From NCBI RefSeq assembly GCF_023272795.1, contig NZ_CP096829.1, positions 620,001-684,000 on the forward strand: a stretch of DNA of 64,000 bases. The letters are read 5' to 3'. The translations under genes were made by a program, and so were the position numbers. Source of the stretch: Flavobacterium humidisoli (lineage in GTDB: Bacteria; Bacteroidota; Bacteroidia; Flavobacteriales; Flavobacteriaceae). This document shows, in pieces, positions 18,201-24,460 of this stretch. The notes beneath the pieces were generated by a model. That model worked only from the letters and a program-made list of their open reading frames with translations, made no database searches and had not been told where the DNA came from. The number at the start of each line of letters is the position of its first letter. Position 1 is the stretch's first letter.

Positions 18201-18655
18201 AAACCATTAAAACTGATTTGGTTTCTAAAGATTTTACAGAGAAAAATTATGACATTCAAGGCTGGCAGCTGGCACCGAAAATCAGTTATTTATTTTCCAA
18301 AAACACCAAATTGGATTTCTTTTACGAACTTCAAAACAAGAAAAACCAAATTGGAAATCTAGAAACTTTAGACCAAAATAGACTTGGAACTTCTTTTTCT
18401 TATGCAGGCGAAAAGAAAGTTACAGTTAATGGAGAATTCTCTTTTTATGAAAATAAATTTAACGGAAATGAATTTTCATCAGTAGGTTTTCAGATGCTGG
18501 AAGGGTTACAGGCAGGATCAAATTTAGTTTGGAAACTGCTTCTGCAAAAGAACATTACATCATTTTTGGATGTTAATTTAAATTATCAGGGACGAAAAAG
18601 TGAAACTGGAAATACGATTCATACAGGAAATGTCCAGCTTCGTGCATATTTTTAA
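15221..18655 (+). CDS. Very large outer-membrane beta-barrel protein, function unknown
   Basis: An 1144-residue protein with a signal peptide (about 1-19, ending LQAQ). The N-terminal 120 residues are beta-rich and soluble. Then comes GSITRGITVGNNQSTVLNS and a long series of alternating amphipathic strands ending in an aromatic C-terminus (VQLRAYF), as expected for an outer-membrane barrel. The segment SGSITRGITVGNN...NLDLQITGKLSDKVSLRASLQDNNIP resembles a motif in giant SprA-like barrels of gliding Bacteroidota, but the protein is about half the size of SprA, so I do not assign that function. No plug domain or T9SS sorting tail is seen. It appears monocistronic. Confidence 0.75.
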   Translation: MLKKLLFLTVFFWFSALQAQETESLYKTKKVIVSKDTIRLEKVSINSGFFQILNTKNQPIDSTSYKVNFQKGYLLLNENFQSVSDTLIVNYLNYPDLLTKEYSLYKSEQIVSGDVGTEKLYRIDNNSNTKKVTPFDGLETSGSITRGITVGNNQSTVLNSNLDLQITGKLSDKVSLRASLQDNNIPLQDGGYSQKLDQFDNIFIELFSEDWNIRAGDVFLENRKTQFLGFNKKVQGLSANFDFDTEESKTNVFASVAFVKGQYAKSTFTGQEGNQGPYKLKGQNGELYVLVISGSERVYVNGVLLKRGENNDYVIDYNAGEIVFTSLFTITSEMRINVEYQYSERNYNRLVTYAGATHENKNWSFGGYLYSENDMKNQPLQQNLSTEQVQILSQAGDDINLMKAPSAYEDTYAENKILYKKTLINSVEVYEYSNNSADVLYNVRFSQVGANAGNYIIQNNNSVERIYQYIEPVNGILQGNYEPIVQLVAPMKLQVATFLGKYNPNEKTLVDFELAVSNNDQNLFSGIDDSNNEGVAFKTNLKKRLFSRDWSLDAFANYQYVQQNFKSVERLYNIEFNRDWNLTGTLYGNQSLLVTGLNFDLFSKKETSNIGLLTYQFEKLDFSESYTGVRHTTNALFKLKNWTIENSGSFLNSDATASTSKFIRNQTRTKYHFGKNWVGGTMQLEDNQEKDKVTNQFSALSQRFTEYGVFTGRGDSTKVFVEVGFLQRRNDSLQNGLLQHVNNSQTYYLRSKLIQTKKTDLAVYASYRNLDFTDKSRQNEPSLNSRVLYNDRFFNQFMQIGTAYETSSGTIAQQEFTYVEVPTGQGVYTWNDYNGNGIQELEEFEVAVYQDQARYVRVFLPNQVYIKTNQNKFSQSLTLNPLQWQNEKGFKKVLSYFYNQTSFIMDRKIKSEGEKLELNPFDSSEENILGLNSSFRNSLFYNRGKQKHSVTYSYLVNKGKSLLSIGSQNVQNYSHQIQYTHLYQKSWLFNLFTKTIKTDLVSKDFTEKNYDIQGWQLAPKISYLFSKNTKLDFFYELQNKKNQIGNLETLDQNRLGTSFSYAGEKKVTVNGEFSFYENKFNGNEFSSVGFQMLEGLQAGSNLVWKLLLQKNITSFLDVNLNYQGRKSETGNTIHTGNVQLRAYF

Positions 18656-18718
18656 TGTAACACGAAAAAGATGACAATAAATTGCGTAATTTTAATTGAA
18701 ATTTAAACTTTTAGCCTT

Positions 18719-19294
18719 ATGAAAAAATTAGTATTGTTCTGTTTAATGGTTGTTTTCTCTTCTAATTTTTATGCTCAGGAAACAACTGCAAAAACTGCAA
18801 AAAGTAAAACAGAAACTTCAGCAAAAAAAGCAAAAGCAAGTGCCGACAAAGCTTCGGCTGACGCAAAAAAGGAAGCCACAAAATCGAAAAAAGCTGCTGA
18901 CGATGCAAAAGCCGCATCAACAAAAGCCAAAAAAGAATCGGCTGACGCAGCAAAAAAAACAGCTGACAAAGAAGCAGCAAAAGCCAAAGCCGATGCAAAA
19001 AAAGCTACTGTAGAATCTGACAAAGCAAAAACAACTGCCGACAAAGCAAAAAGTACAGCTGATAAAGCCAAAACTGATGCAAAAAAATCGACCGCAAAAG
19101 CTGACGCAGCTAAAAAAGATGCAACCACTGCTAAAAAATCAGCCACCAAAACTTTAAAAGAGACGAACGAGAAAGCACCAACTGTACCAGACAAAGTTAC
19201 TGGCGAATACAATGGCAAAAAAGTATATACTGGTCCAAGAGGCGGTAAATACTATATTAACAAAAATGGAAATAAAACGTATATTCAGGATTAA
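18719..19294 (+). CDS. Secreted Lys/Ala-rich (histone H1-like) protein with PBCV basic adaptor tail
   Basis: A 191-residue protein in three parts. First is a signal peptide (1-20, ending FYAQ). Next is about 125 residues of low complexity built almost only from Lys, Ala, Asp, Ser and Thr in KAK/ADKAK units, predicted to be one long helix or disordered. Last is a C-terminal domain (about 160-191) with GKKVYTGPRGGKYYINKNG, which matches the PBCV-specific basic adaptor domain known from chlorovirus proteins and scattered bacterial ones. The role is unknown; a polyanion- or wall-binding envelope protein is one reading. It is followed by a strong terminator. Confidence 0.75.
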   Translation: MKKLVLFCLMVVFSSNFYAQETTAKTAKSKTETSAKKAKASADKASADAKKEATKSKKAADDAKAASTKAKKESADAAKKTADKEAAKAKADAKKATVESDKAKTTADKAKSTADKAKTDAKKSTAKADAAKKDATTAKKSATKTLKETNEKAPTVPDKVTGEYNGKKVYTGPRGGKYYINKNGNKTYIQD

Positions 19295-19298
19295 ATTT

Positions 19299-19441
19299 CT
19301 AAGATTCTAAGACGCTGAGATTCTAAGATACTGAGATTAAGAAAATAAGCCGAACTATAAGTTCGGCTTATTTTTTTTAAGCAGAAAACATTTAAACTTA
19401 GGGACTTAGAATCTTAGTAGCTTAGAAACTCAGAAATTTAG
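19299..19441. repeat. Two facing 8-nt-period CTAAG arrays around a terminator
   Basis: CTAAG/CTGAG units start at 19299, 19307, 19315, 19323 and 19331. The mirror units CTTAG/CTCAG/TTTAG start at 19397, 19405, 19413, 19421, 19429 and 19437. Every step is exactly 8 nt. The two arrays are in opposite orientation and flank the hairpin at 19344-19378, making a large imperfect inverted repeat. Confidence 0.8.
19344..19378 (+). terminator. Strong intrinsic terminator
   Basis: A 13-bp stem AATAAGCCGAACT / AGTTCGGCTTATT with a 3-nt loop, followed by a run of eight or more T. It ends the H1-like gene transcript. Confidence 0.9.
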
Positions 19442-19525
19442 CACCTTAAATTAATAATTTAGTAATACCCTCGAAATAACACAGAAAACATATTTGTCTA
19501 TCTTCGTTTTTAAAACGTGTTAAAA

Positions 19526-20605
19526 ATGAGCATAGATTATTCTGCGAATAAAACTATTTTAGTAGCTCCATTAAATTGGGGACTTGGGCATGCCACTCGC
19601 TGCATTCCAATTATCAAAGCGCTTCAAGAGAATAATTATATTCCGATTATCGCCTCAGATGGTGTTGCGCTGGCTCTATTACGAAAAGAATTTCCTTATA
19701 TACAAACTTTAGAATTGCCTTCTTATCATATTGAATATGCCAAGAATGGCAAAAACTTTAAATGGAAGCTGATTAAGAATCTTCCAAAAATGATTACTGC
19801 CGTTTTGGATGAGAAAAAAATGGTGAATCATTGGATTAAAAAACACGGCATTGATGGAATAATCTCAGACAATAGATTAGGGGTTTTCAGCAAAAAAGTG
19901 CCTTCGGTTTTTATGACTCATCAATTGAATGTAATGACAGGAAACACTACTTGGTTTACGAGTAAATGCCATCAGTATTTCATTAAAAAATACAATGAAT
20001 GCTGGGTTCCTGATACAAACGGAAATGTTAACTTAACGGGAGATTTAGGTCATTTAAAATCGAACGGACTCAATCTAAAATATATTGGCCCATTGAGCCG
20101 AATGAAGAAAAAAGATACTCCGAAAATATATGATTTGATGATTATATTGTCTGGTCCTGAACCTCAGCGTACTTTTTTGGATGAAAAACTACAGAAAGAA
20201 GCGGCAAACTATCCCGGAAAAGTTGTTTTTGTACAGGGTCTTGTAGAAAAATCGCAAGAGAAATGGCAAGCTGGAAATGTTACCTATTATAATTTCATGA
20301 ACTCTAAACAGCTGGAGCAGACTTTTAACGAAAGTGAATTTGTATTGTGCCGTTCGGGTTATACCACTGTTATGGATTTGGCAAAACTAGGCAAAAAAGC
20401 TTTTTTTATTCCGACGCCTGGTCAATATGAACAGGAATATCTGGCAATAAAACTTCAGGAAGAAAATCTAGTGCCGTATGCAATGCAGGATGACTTTAGT
20501 ATTGAAGATTTATCAAAAGTAAAGTCGTTTAAAGGATTATCCCAATTTGAAAATAATATTGATTGGGATTCTTTATTTAAGGTTTTTGAAGATAAAACAG
20601 CATAA
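19526..20605 (+). CDS. MurG-like (GT-B fold) glycosyltransferase
   Basis: A 359-residue protein with a GT-B fold: the N-terminal glycine loop APLNWGLGHATRCIPIIKAL, and a C-terminal donor-site region with FVLCRSGYTTVMDLAKLGKKAFFIPTPGQYEQEYLA, similar to the UDP-sugar-binding half of GT28/GT1 enzymes. Acceptor and pathway are unknown; it may act on a glycolipid or surface polysaccharide. ATG 19526 (MSIDYSANK) is preferred to a GTG three codons earlier. It stands alone, with a repeat-rich 231-base gap upstream and convergent to the porin gene. Confidence 0.85.
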   Translation: MSIDYSANKTILVAPLNWGLGHATRCIPIIKALQENNYIPIIASDGVALALLRKEFPYIQTLELPSYHIEYAKNGKNFKWKLIKNLPKMITAVLDEKKMVNHWIKKHGIDGIISDNRLGVFSKKVPSVFMTHQLNVMTGNTTWFTSKCHQYFIKKYNECWVPDTNGNVNLTGDLGHLKSNGLNLKYIGPLSRMKKKDTPKIYDLMIILSGPEPQRTFLDEKLQKEAANYPGKVVFVQGLVEKSQEKWQAGNVTYYNFMNSKQLEQTFNESEFVLCRSGYTTVMDLAKLGKKAFFIPTPGQYEQEYLAIKLQEENLVPYAMQDDFSIEDLSKVKSFKGLSQFENNIDWDSLFKVFEDKTA

Positions 20606-20644
20606 TTGTACCAAACTAGTTTGGCTAAAGCCCAATCATTACAA

Positions 20645-20673
20645 TAAAAAAACCTCCAGTTTTGGCTGGAGGT
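20645..20673 (-). terminator. Intrinsic terminator of the porin gene
   Basis: Perfect 8-bp stem ACCTCCAG (20652-20659) / CTGGAGGT (20666-20673). Read on the minus strand it is followed by seven T (20645-20651). Confidence 0.85.
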
Positions 20674-20745
20674 AATTCAAATTTTATATAAAAATCAGTT
20701 TTATCAAGGTCTTTGCGACAACAAATCTGTTCAATCTGTGTCCTC

Positions 20746-22056
20746 TTAGAAGTTAAACTGTACCTGCATTCTAAGAACATTTCCTTGCTGTCTGTTTACT
20801 GGTAAGACGCTGTCTTCAAAAGTTCGGTCTGCTACTACATATTCTGCAGTTAGTTCTAAGGCTTTAATTGGCTGCCATTCTACACCAAATTCAAAATCTC
20901 TTACTACATAACTTCTAGCATCTTTTTCGTATTTTTTTCCTCCGTCGTAATATTGGAATTTGGCGAAAGGATAAATATGCTGTTTTTTAATATCCCATTT
21001 GTAGTTTAGTAAAACATAACCTCCGTTCAAATCGGTTTGGTCAATAGTGTTGGTAAGTGTGTTATATCGAGGTCCAGTTCCGATGTTGTATTCGGTTTGG
21101 ATTCCGAATGGTCTTGGATATAAAACGAAAGTCGCTCCAACGCGCTGATCTTTTACATATTGAGGATCATTAACCGTAACTCCTGGCGAAACTTCTCCTG
21201 TAAAAGCCCATTTACCTGTGTAGGCCTGAATTCCAGGCTCTATAATCTGGCTTCCAATAACAAAAGGATAGGTAACTCTCGCCACCACATTTAAGTCTCT
21301 GTTACCATCTAATTTATTTGCGATTTGACCATTGTAAACACCAAAAGCAAAAACACCAAAATCTCCAGAACCTTTGTAACCATCTCTAACCAGCATTTCG
21401 AAACGCTTTCTGATTTCGGCTGGAGCCCAATAAAAGAATACTCCTAAATCACGTTCATTTAAAATTGAAGAGTTGATGGCGTCTGCACGGTCTAAAGTTA
21501 AACGCTGTGAACTTGACTGCATATTCTCAAATCCGTATGGAATTTTACTCTGTCCAACACGAACACGATATTCTCTTTTTTTATCAAAAGAAAGATCAAA
21601 ATACAAGTCACGAATCTGTACGAAATTATTAATTCCGCTAGAAGGCGAACTCGCAAAATCGGGCTGAAAATAGAAAAACACATTTGGATGCACTTGCCCA
21701 GAAAATACTAAACGGGCACGGCGAATAAAAAGTCCGTTCTTTGCTTTTGCATCTGGAGCTGTAGAAGTTGTTCCCCAAGATCTATCACATTGCTCGCAAG
21801 AAACTTTATCATTTGTAGAAAAAAGACCATTGTATCTAATTTGTGCGTACCCTCTTAAAGAGATTCTATCGTACCAATGTTCTTCAACTCCTCCTCCAGA
21901 TTTTGTCTCTGGAAGTTTAGCTTTGTTTATAGAATCTAAAATACGCATTACTTCGTTTTTTACATCCTGTTTATTTAATTCTTGCTTATTTGTTTCCTGC
22001 GCATTTGCAGCACAAGCTAACAGTAATAAAACGGCTAAAAGTTTTCTTTTTATCAT
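20746..22056 (-). CDS. Phosphate-selective porin O/P-like outer membrane porin
   Basis: A 436-residue outer-membrane porin with a signal peptide (1-20, ending ANAQ) and a coiled N-terminal stretch (about 21-55). The OprO/OprP-family barrel follows, seen in RRARLVFSGQVHPNVFFYFQ, VRVGQSKIPYGFENMQSSSQRLTLDR and an aromatic C-terminus (RMQVQFNF). Family members pass phosphate or polyphosphate, though anion specificity is not provable here. The start is ATG 22056 (MIKRKLLAVLL), 30 nt after a -7 box, not the open frame up to 22089. The PhoR-like kinase gene lies directly upstream, and the promoter carries three 11-nt-phased boxes. Confidence 0.92.
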   Translation of the reverse strand: MIKRKLLAVLLLLACAANAQETNKQELNKQDVKNEVMRILDSINKAKLPETKSGGGVEEHWYDRISLRGYAQIRYNGLFSTNDKVSCEQCDRSWGTTSTAPDAKAKNGLFIRRARLVFSGQVHPNVFFYFQPDFASSPSSGINNFVQIRDLYFDLSFDKKREYRVRVGQSKIPYGFENMQSSSQRLTLDRADAINSSILNERDLGVFFYWAPAEIRKRFEMLVRDGYKGSGDFGVFAFGVYNGQIANKLDGNRDLNVVARVTYPFVIGSQIIEPGIQAYTGKWAFTGEVSPGVTVNDPQYVKDQRVGATFVLYPRPFGIQTEYNIGTGPRYNTLTNTIDQTDLNGGYVLLNYKWDIKKQHIYPFAKFQYYDGGKKYEKDARSYVVRDFEFGVEWQPIKALELTAEYVVADRTFEDSVLPVNRQQGNVLRMQVQFNF

Positions 22057-22086
22057 TAGTTCTGTAATTCCCTTAATTTCAGGATG

Positions 22087-22131
22087 CAAAGATGGAGCAC
22101 CTATGTTAAGAAATCATTAACCAGATGTTAC
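22087..22131 (-). promoter_or_regulatory. Porin promoter with triple 11-nt-phased pho-box-like repeats
   Basis: On the minus strand: GTAACA (22126-22131), TTAATG (22115-22120) and TTAACA (22104-22109) at exact 11-nt spacing, then 9 nt to the -7-like box CATCTTTG (22087-22094). The same geometry is found upstream of the TonB receptor at 24377-24421. There is no standard -33 TTG, as expected for an activator-dependent promoter. Confidence 0.65.
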
Positions 22132-22219
22132 TATAATAAAAATTTAATGTTATGGCCTAAATCGATATGTTTATTTATTGTTAAACACCTTTGTTTTAGG
22201 GCTTTCAGCCAAATCGACG

Positions 22220-23305
22220 TTACGATTTTTTAACGTCCGTTTTTGATGTTTTATTTGCTTTTTCGAGCGTAAAAGAGAATTCAGAACCAATTCCGAACTC
22301 ACTTTCTACATAAACTTTCTCTTTATGCGCTTCAATAATATGCTTTACAATCGCTAATCCTAAACCAGAACCACCTTCAGATCTTGTTCCGCTTTTATCC
22401 ACTCGGTAAAAACGCTCAAAAAGTCTTGGAATATTTTGCTTTTCGACACCTTCACCATTATCACTAATACGAATTAAGACTTTTTTCTTCGTTAAATTAA
22501 CTACCCCAACTTCAGTTAAACCACCTTCTTTTCCGTACTTAATAGAATTTACAATCAGATTTTCCAGCACTTGCTGTATTCTGTCCTGATCTCCTCGAAT
22601 CATTACCGACTGGACATTTTTACTTTCAAAAGCCAACTTGATTTTCTTTTTATCAGCTTTCATTTCAAGCAGTTCAAAGACATTCTGAATTAATACGACA
22701 ATATCAAAATCGGTCATATTCAAATCTAAATCGCCCGATTCTAATTTGGTAATCATGTCCAAATCTTCTACTATATAGATAAGGCGCTCTACACCTTTTT
22801 CGGCGCGTTTTAAATATTTCTTTCTGATATTTTTATCGTCCATTGCTCCATCAAGCAAAGTTGAAACATAACCTTGAACGGTAAACAACGGTGTTTTGAG
22901 TTCGTGCGAAACATTTCCTAAAAACTCTCTTCTATATTGCTCACGAATTTCGAGCATTTCGATTTCGAGTTTTTTATCGGTCGCAAACTTTTTCACTTCA
23001 CGCGAAAGCGTTTCCATATCGGTATTAATCGGTTGATTGATTAATGTTGTTGATTCTAACAACGAAACCTCATCGTAAATTTTCTTTACTCTTCGGTAAA
23101 TAAATCGTTCTACACGATATTGCAAAACCAGAAAAGAGAAAATATAGATTACGATAATGAAAATTATTCCAAACGCAACTTGATGTTTTAATTGATTTTT
23201 ATAAAATAACGACATTAATATCAGTACAAATCCTGTTGTAAAGAGACTGATATACAATGCCGATTTTATGGCGAATTTGTATGTTTTCTTAAAATTAATT
23301 TTCAT
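22220..23305 (-). CDS. PhoR-like sensor histidine kinase
   Basis: A 361-residue inner-membrane kinase with two transmembrane helices (about 15-35 and 44-64) separated by only a few residues, a helical linker (65-120), the HisKA box FLGNVSHELKTPL with phospho-acceptor His134, and an HATPase_c domain with N, G1 and G2 boxes (ENLIVNSIKYG, ISDNGEGV, GSGLGLAIV). There is almost no periplasmic domain, as in PhoR, so sensing probably occurs in the membrane or through partners. No PAS domain is evident. The response-regulator gene lies upstream on the same strand, separated by palindromic element B. Naming it PhoR rests on the neighbouring porin and is inference. Confidence 0.88.
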   Translation of the reverse strand: MKINFKKTYKFAIKSALYISLFTTGFVLILMSLFYKNQLKHQVAFGIIFIIVIYIFSFLVLQYRVERFIYRRVKKIYDEVSLLESTTLINQPINTDMETLSREVKKFATDKKLEIEMLEIREQYRREFLGNVSHELKTPLFTVQGYVSTLLDGAMDDKNIRKKYLKRAEKGVERLIYIVEDLDMITKLESGDLDLNMTDFDIVVLIQNVFELLEMKADKKKIKLAFESKNVQSVMIRGDQDRIQQVLENLIVNSIKYGKEGGLTEVGVVNLTKKKVLIRISDNGEGVEKQNIPRLFERFYRVDKSGTRSEGGSGLGLAIVKHIIEAHKEKVYVESEFGIGSEFSFTLEKANKTSKTDVKKS

Positions 23306-23340
23306 TGATAATTTTAACCATTAAGAGATTATTATGTTTT

Positions 23341-23514
23341 ACCATATAAGTGATATAAGTTCATTTAAATAGAACGCTCATTCTTTCATACCATAAAAAT
23401 AAGAATTTAAAAAGTTCATCTTATCAAAGTTTGAGCTTTGACAAAGATGAACTTAGTATAGTATAACAAAAAGTACGTTCTATAATTTAGATGAACTTAT
23501 ATCACTTATATGGT
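23341..23514. repeat. Palindromic element B (nested inverted repeats)
   Basis: Outer arms 23341-23370 and 23485-23514 are 30-nt inverted copies with one mismatch, sharing the ACCATATAAGT-ATATAAGT core with element A at 3316-3393. Inside are AGAACG (23371) / CGTTCT, then AAGTTCATCTT (23412-23422) / AAGATGAACTT (23444-23454), then CAAAG / CTTTG around a 6-nt loop. The element fills the gap between the response regulator and kinase genes, so it would be transcribed as a long hairpin in their mRNA. Confidence 0.85.
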
Positions 23515-23533
23515 TCAAATTTTTATTGACTGT

Positions 23534-24217
23534 TTATACTTCAAATTTATAGCCAACTCCTTTAATTGTTTTAAAAAGATCTTCGCCTATTTTTTCACGC
23601 AGTTTTCTGATGTGAACATCGATTGTTCTTCCTCCAACCACAACTTCGTTACCCCAAACTTTATCCAGGATTTCGTCTCTTTTAAAAACTTTGCCTGGTT
23701 TTGAAGCCAATAGATAAAATAATTCGAATTCTTTTCTTGGCAAAGCAATTTCTACATTGCCTTTTATAATTTTGTATTCCTCACGGTTAATCTCGATTCC
23801 GCCAACATTTAAAGTATCTGTAACAACTTCTTGTTCTTTTAACCTTCTTAACAGCGCCTTTACTTTTGAGACCAACAATTTTGGCTTGATTGGCTTAGTA
23901 ATATAGTCATCGGCACCTGCATCAAAACCAGCTACTTGAGAATAATCTTCACTTCTTGCTGTAAGGAATGTTATGATAACATTATTTAATTCTGGAATTT
24001 TTCTAATATGCTCGCAAGCTTCCATTCCGTCCATTTCTGCCATCATCACGTCCATAATGATTAATTCTGGCAGCTCTTTCTGTGCTTTTGCTATAGCATC
24101 TTTTCCATTAGAAGCTGTAACAATCTGATAGCCTTCCTGAGCAAGGTTATAGCCAACGATTTCTAAGATATCTGGTTCGTCGTCAACTAATAAAATCTTA
24201 GTTTGTGTTTTTTTCAT
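23534..24217 (-). CDS. PhoB-like response regulator (OmpR family)
   Basis: A 227-residue DNA-binding regulator. The N-terminal receiver domain has the acidic pair Asp12/Asp13, phospho-acceptor Asp56 (LIIMD) and the conserved Thr/Lys (FLTARSED, YITKPIKPK). The C-terminal winged helix has RKEFELFYLLASKPGKVFKRDEIL and VHIRKLREKIGEDLFKTIKGVGYKF. ATG 24217 is used; a TTG three codons upstream is unlikely. It is divergent from the TonB receptor. It probably binds the 11-nt-phased boxes in the adjacent promoters. It could instead answer another envelope signal, as PhoB and other OmpR-type regulators look alike. Confidence 0.9.
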   Translation of the reverse strand: MKKTQTKILLVDDEPDILEIVGYNLAQEGYQIVTASNGKDAIAKAQKELPELIIMDVMMAEMDGMEACEHIRKIPELNNVIITFLTARSEDYSQVAGFDAGADDYITKPIKPKLLVSKVKALLRRLKEQEVVTDTLNVGGIEINREEYKIIKGNVEIALPRKEFELFYLLASKPGKVFKRDEILDKVWGNEVVVGGRTIDVHIRKLREKIGEDLFKTIKGVGYKFEV

Positions 24218-24376
24218 AAATAGCAAAAATTGAGATTTTTATATCGAAACTTTTTCATTAAACATTCGATATTTCTTATTTCACAGGGTAAATATACTAA
24301 CAAAAGAACCTTTAAAAAATGGTGTTAACCGTAATTTAATCTCGTAACAATTTGATAATCTTAACAACACAAAAAC

Positions 24377-24421
24377 ATAACAAGTCGGTAACATGGACTT
24401 CACAGAGCGGTTCTTTCTTTG
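24377..24421 (+). promoter_or_regulatory. TonB receptor promoter with triple 11-nt-phased pho-box-like repeats
   Basis: ATAACA (24377-24382), GTAACA (24388-24393) and TTCACA (24399-24404) are spaced exactly 11 nt, followed by 9 nt and the -7-like box TTTCTTTG (24414-24421), 39 nt before the ATG. An extra TTAACA is at 24361. This is the same arrangement as the porin promoter at 22087-22131. Confidence 0.65.
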
Positions 24422-24460
24422 CACAAAAATAATAAGACACAAACACAACACTGAAAAAAA

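Noticed and set aside
18750..19218. Long frames on both strands over the Lys/Ala-rich gene
   Set aside because: They arise from the skewed composition of the real gene (KQ-rich or FAS-rich low complexity) and have no start context or domain.
24218..24300. 11-nt-phased boxes in front of the PhoB-like gene itself
   Set aside because: A single GTTAACA is present further up, but no second hexamer at 11 nt and no matching distance to a -7 box.
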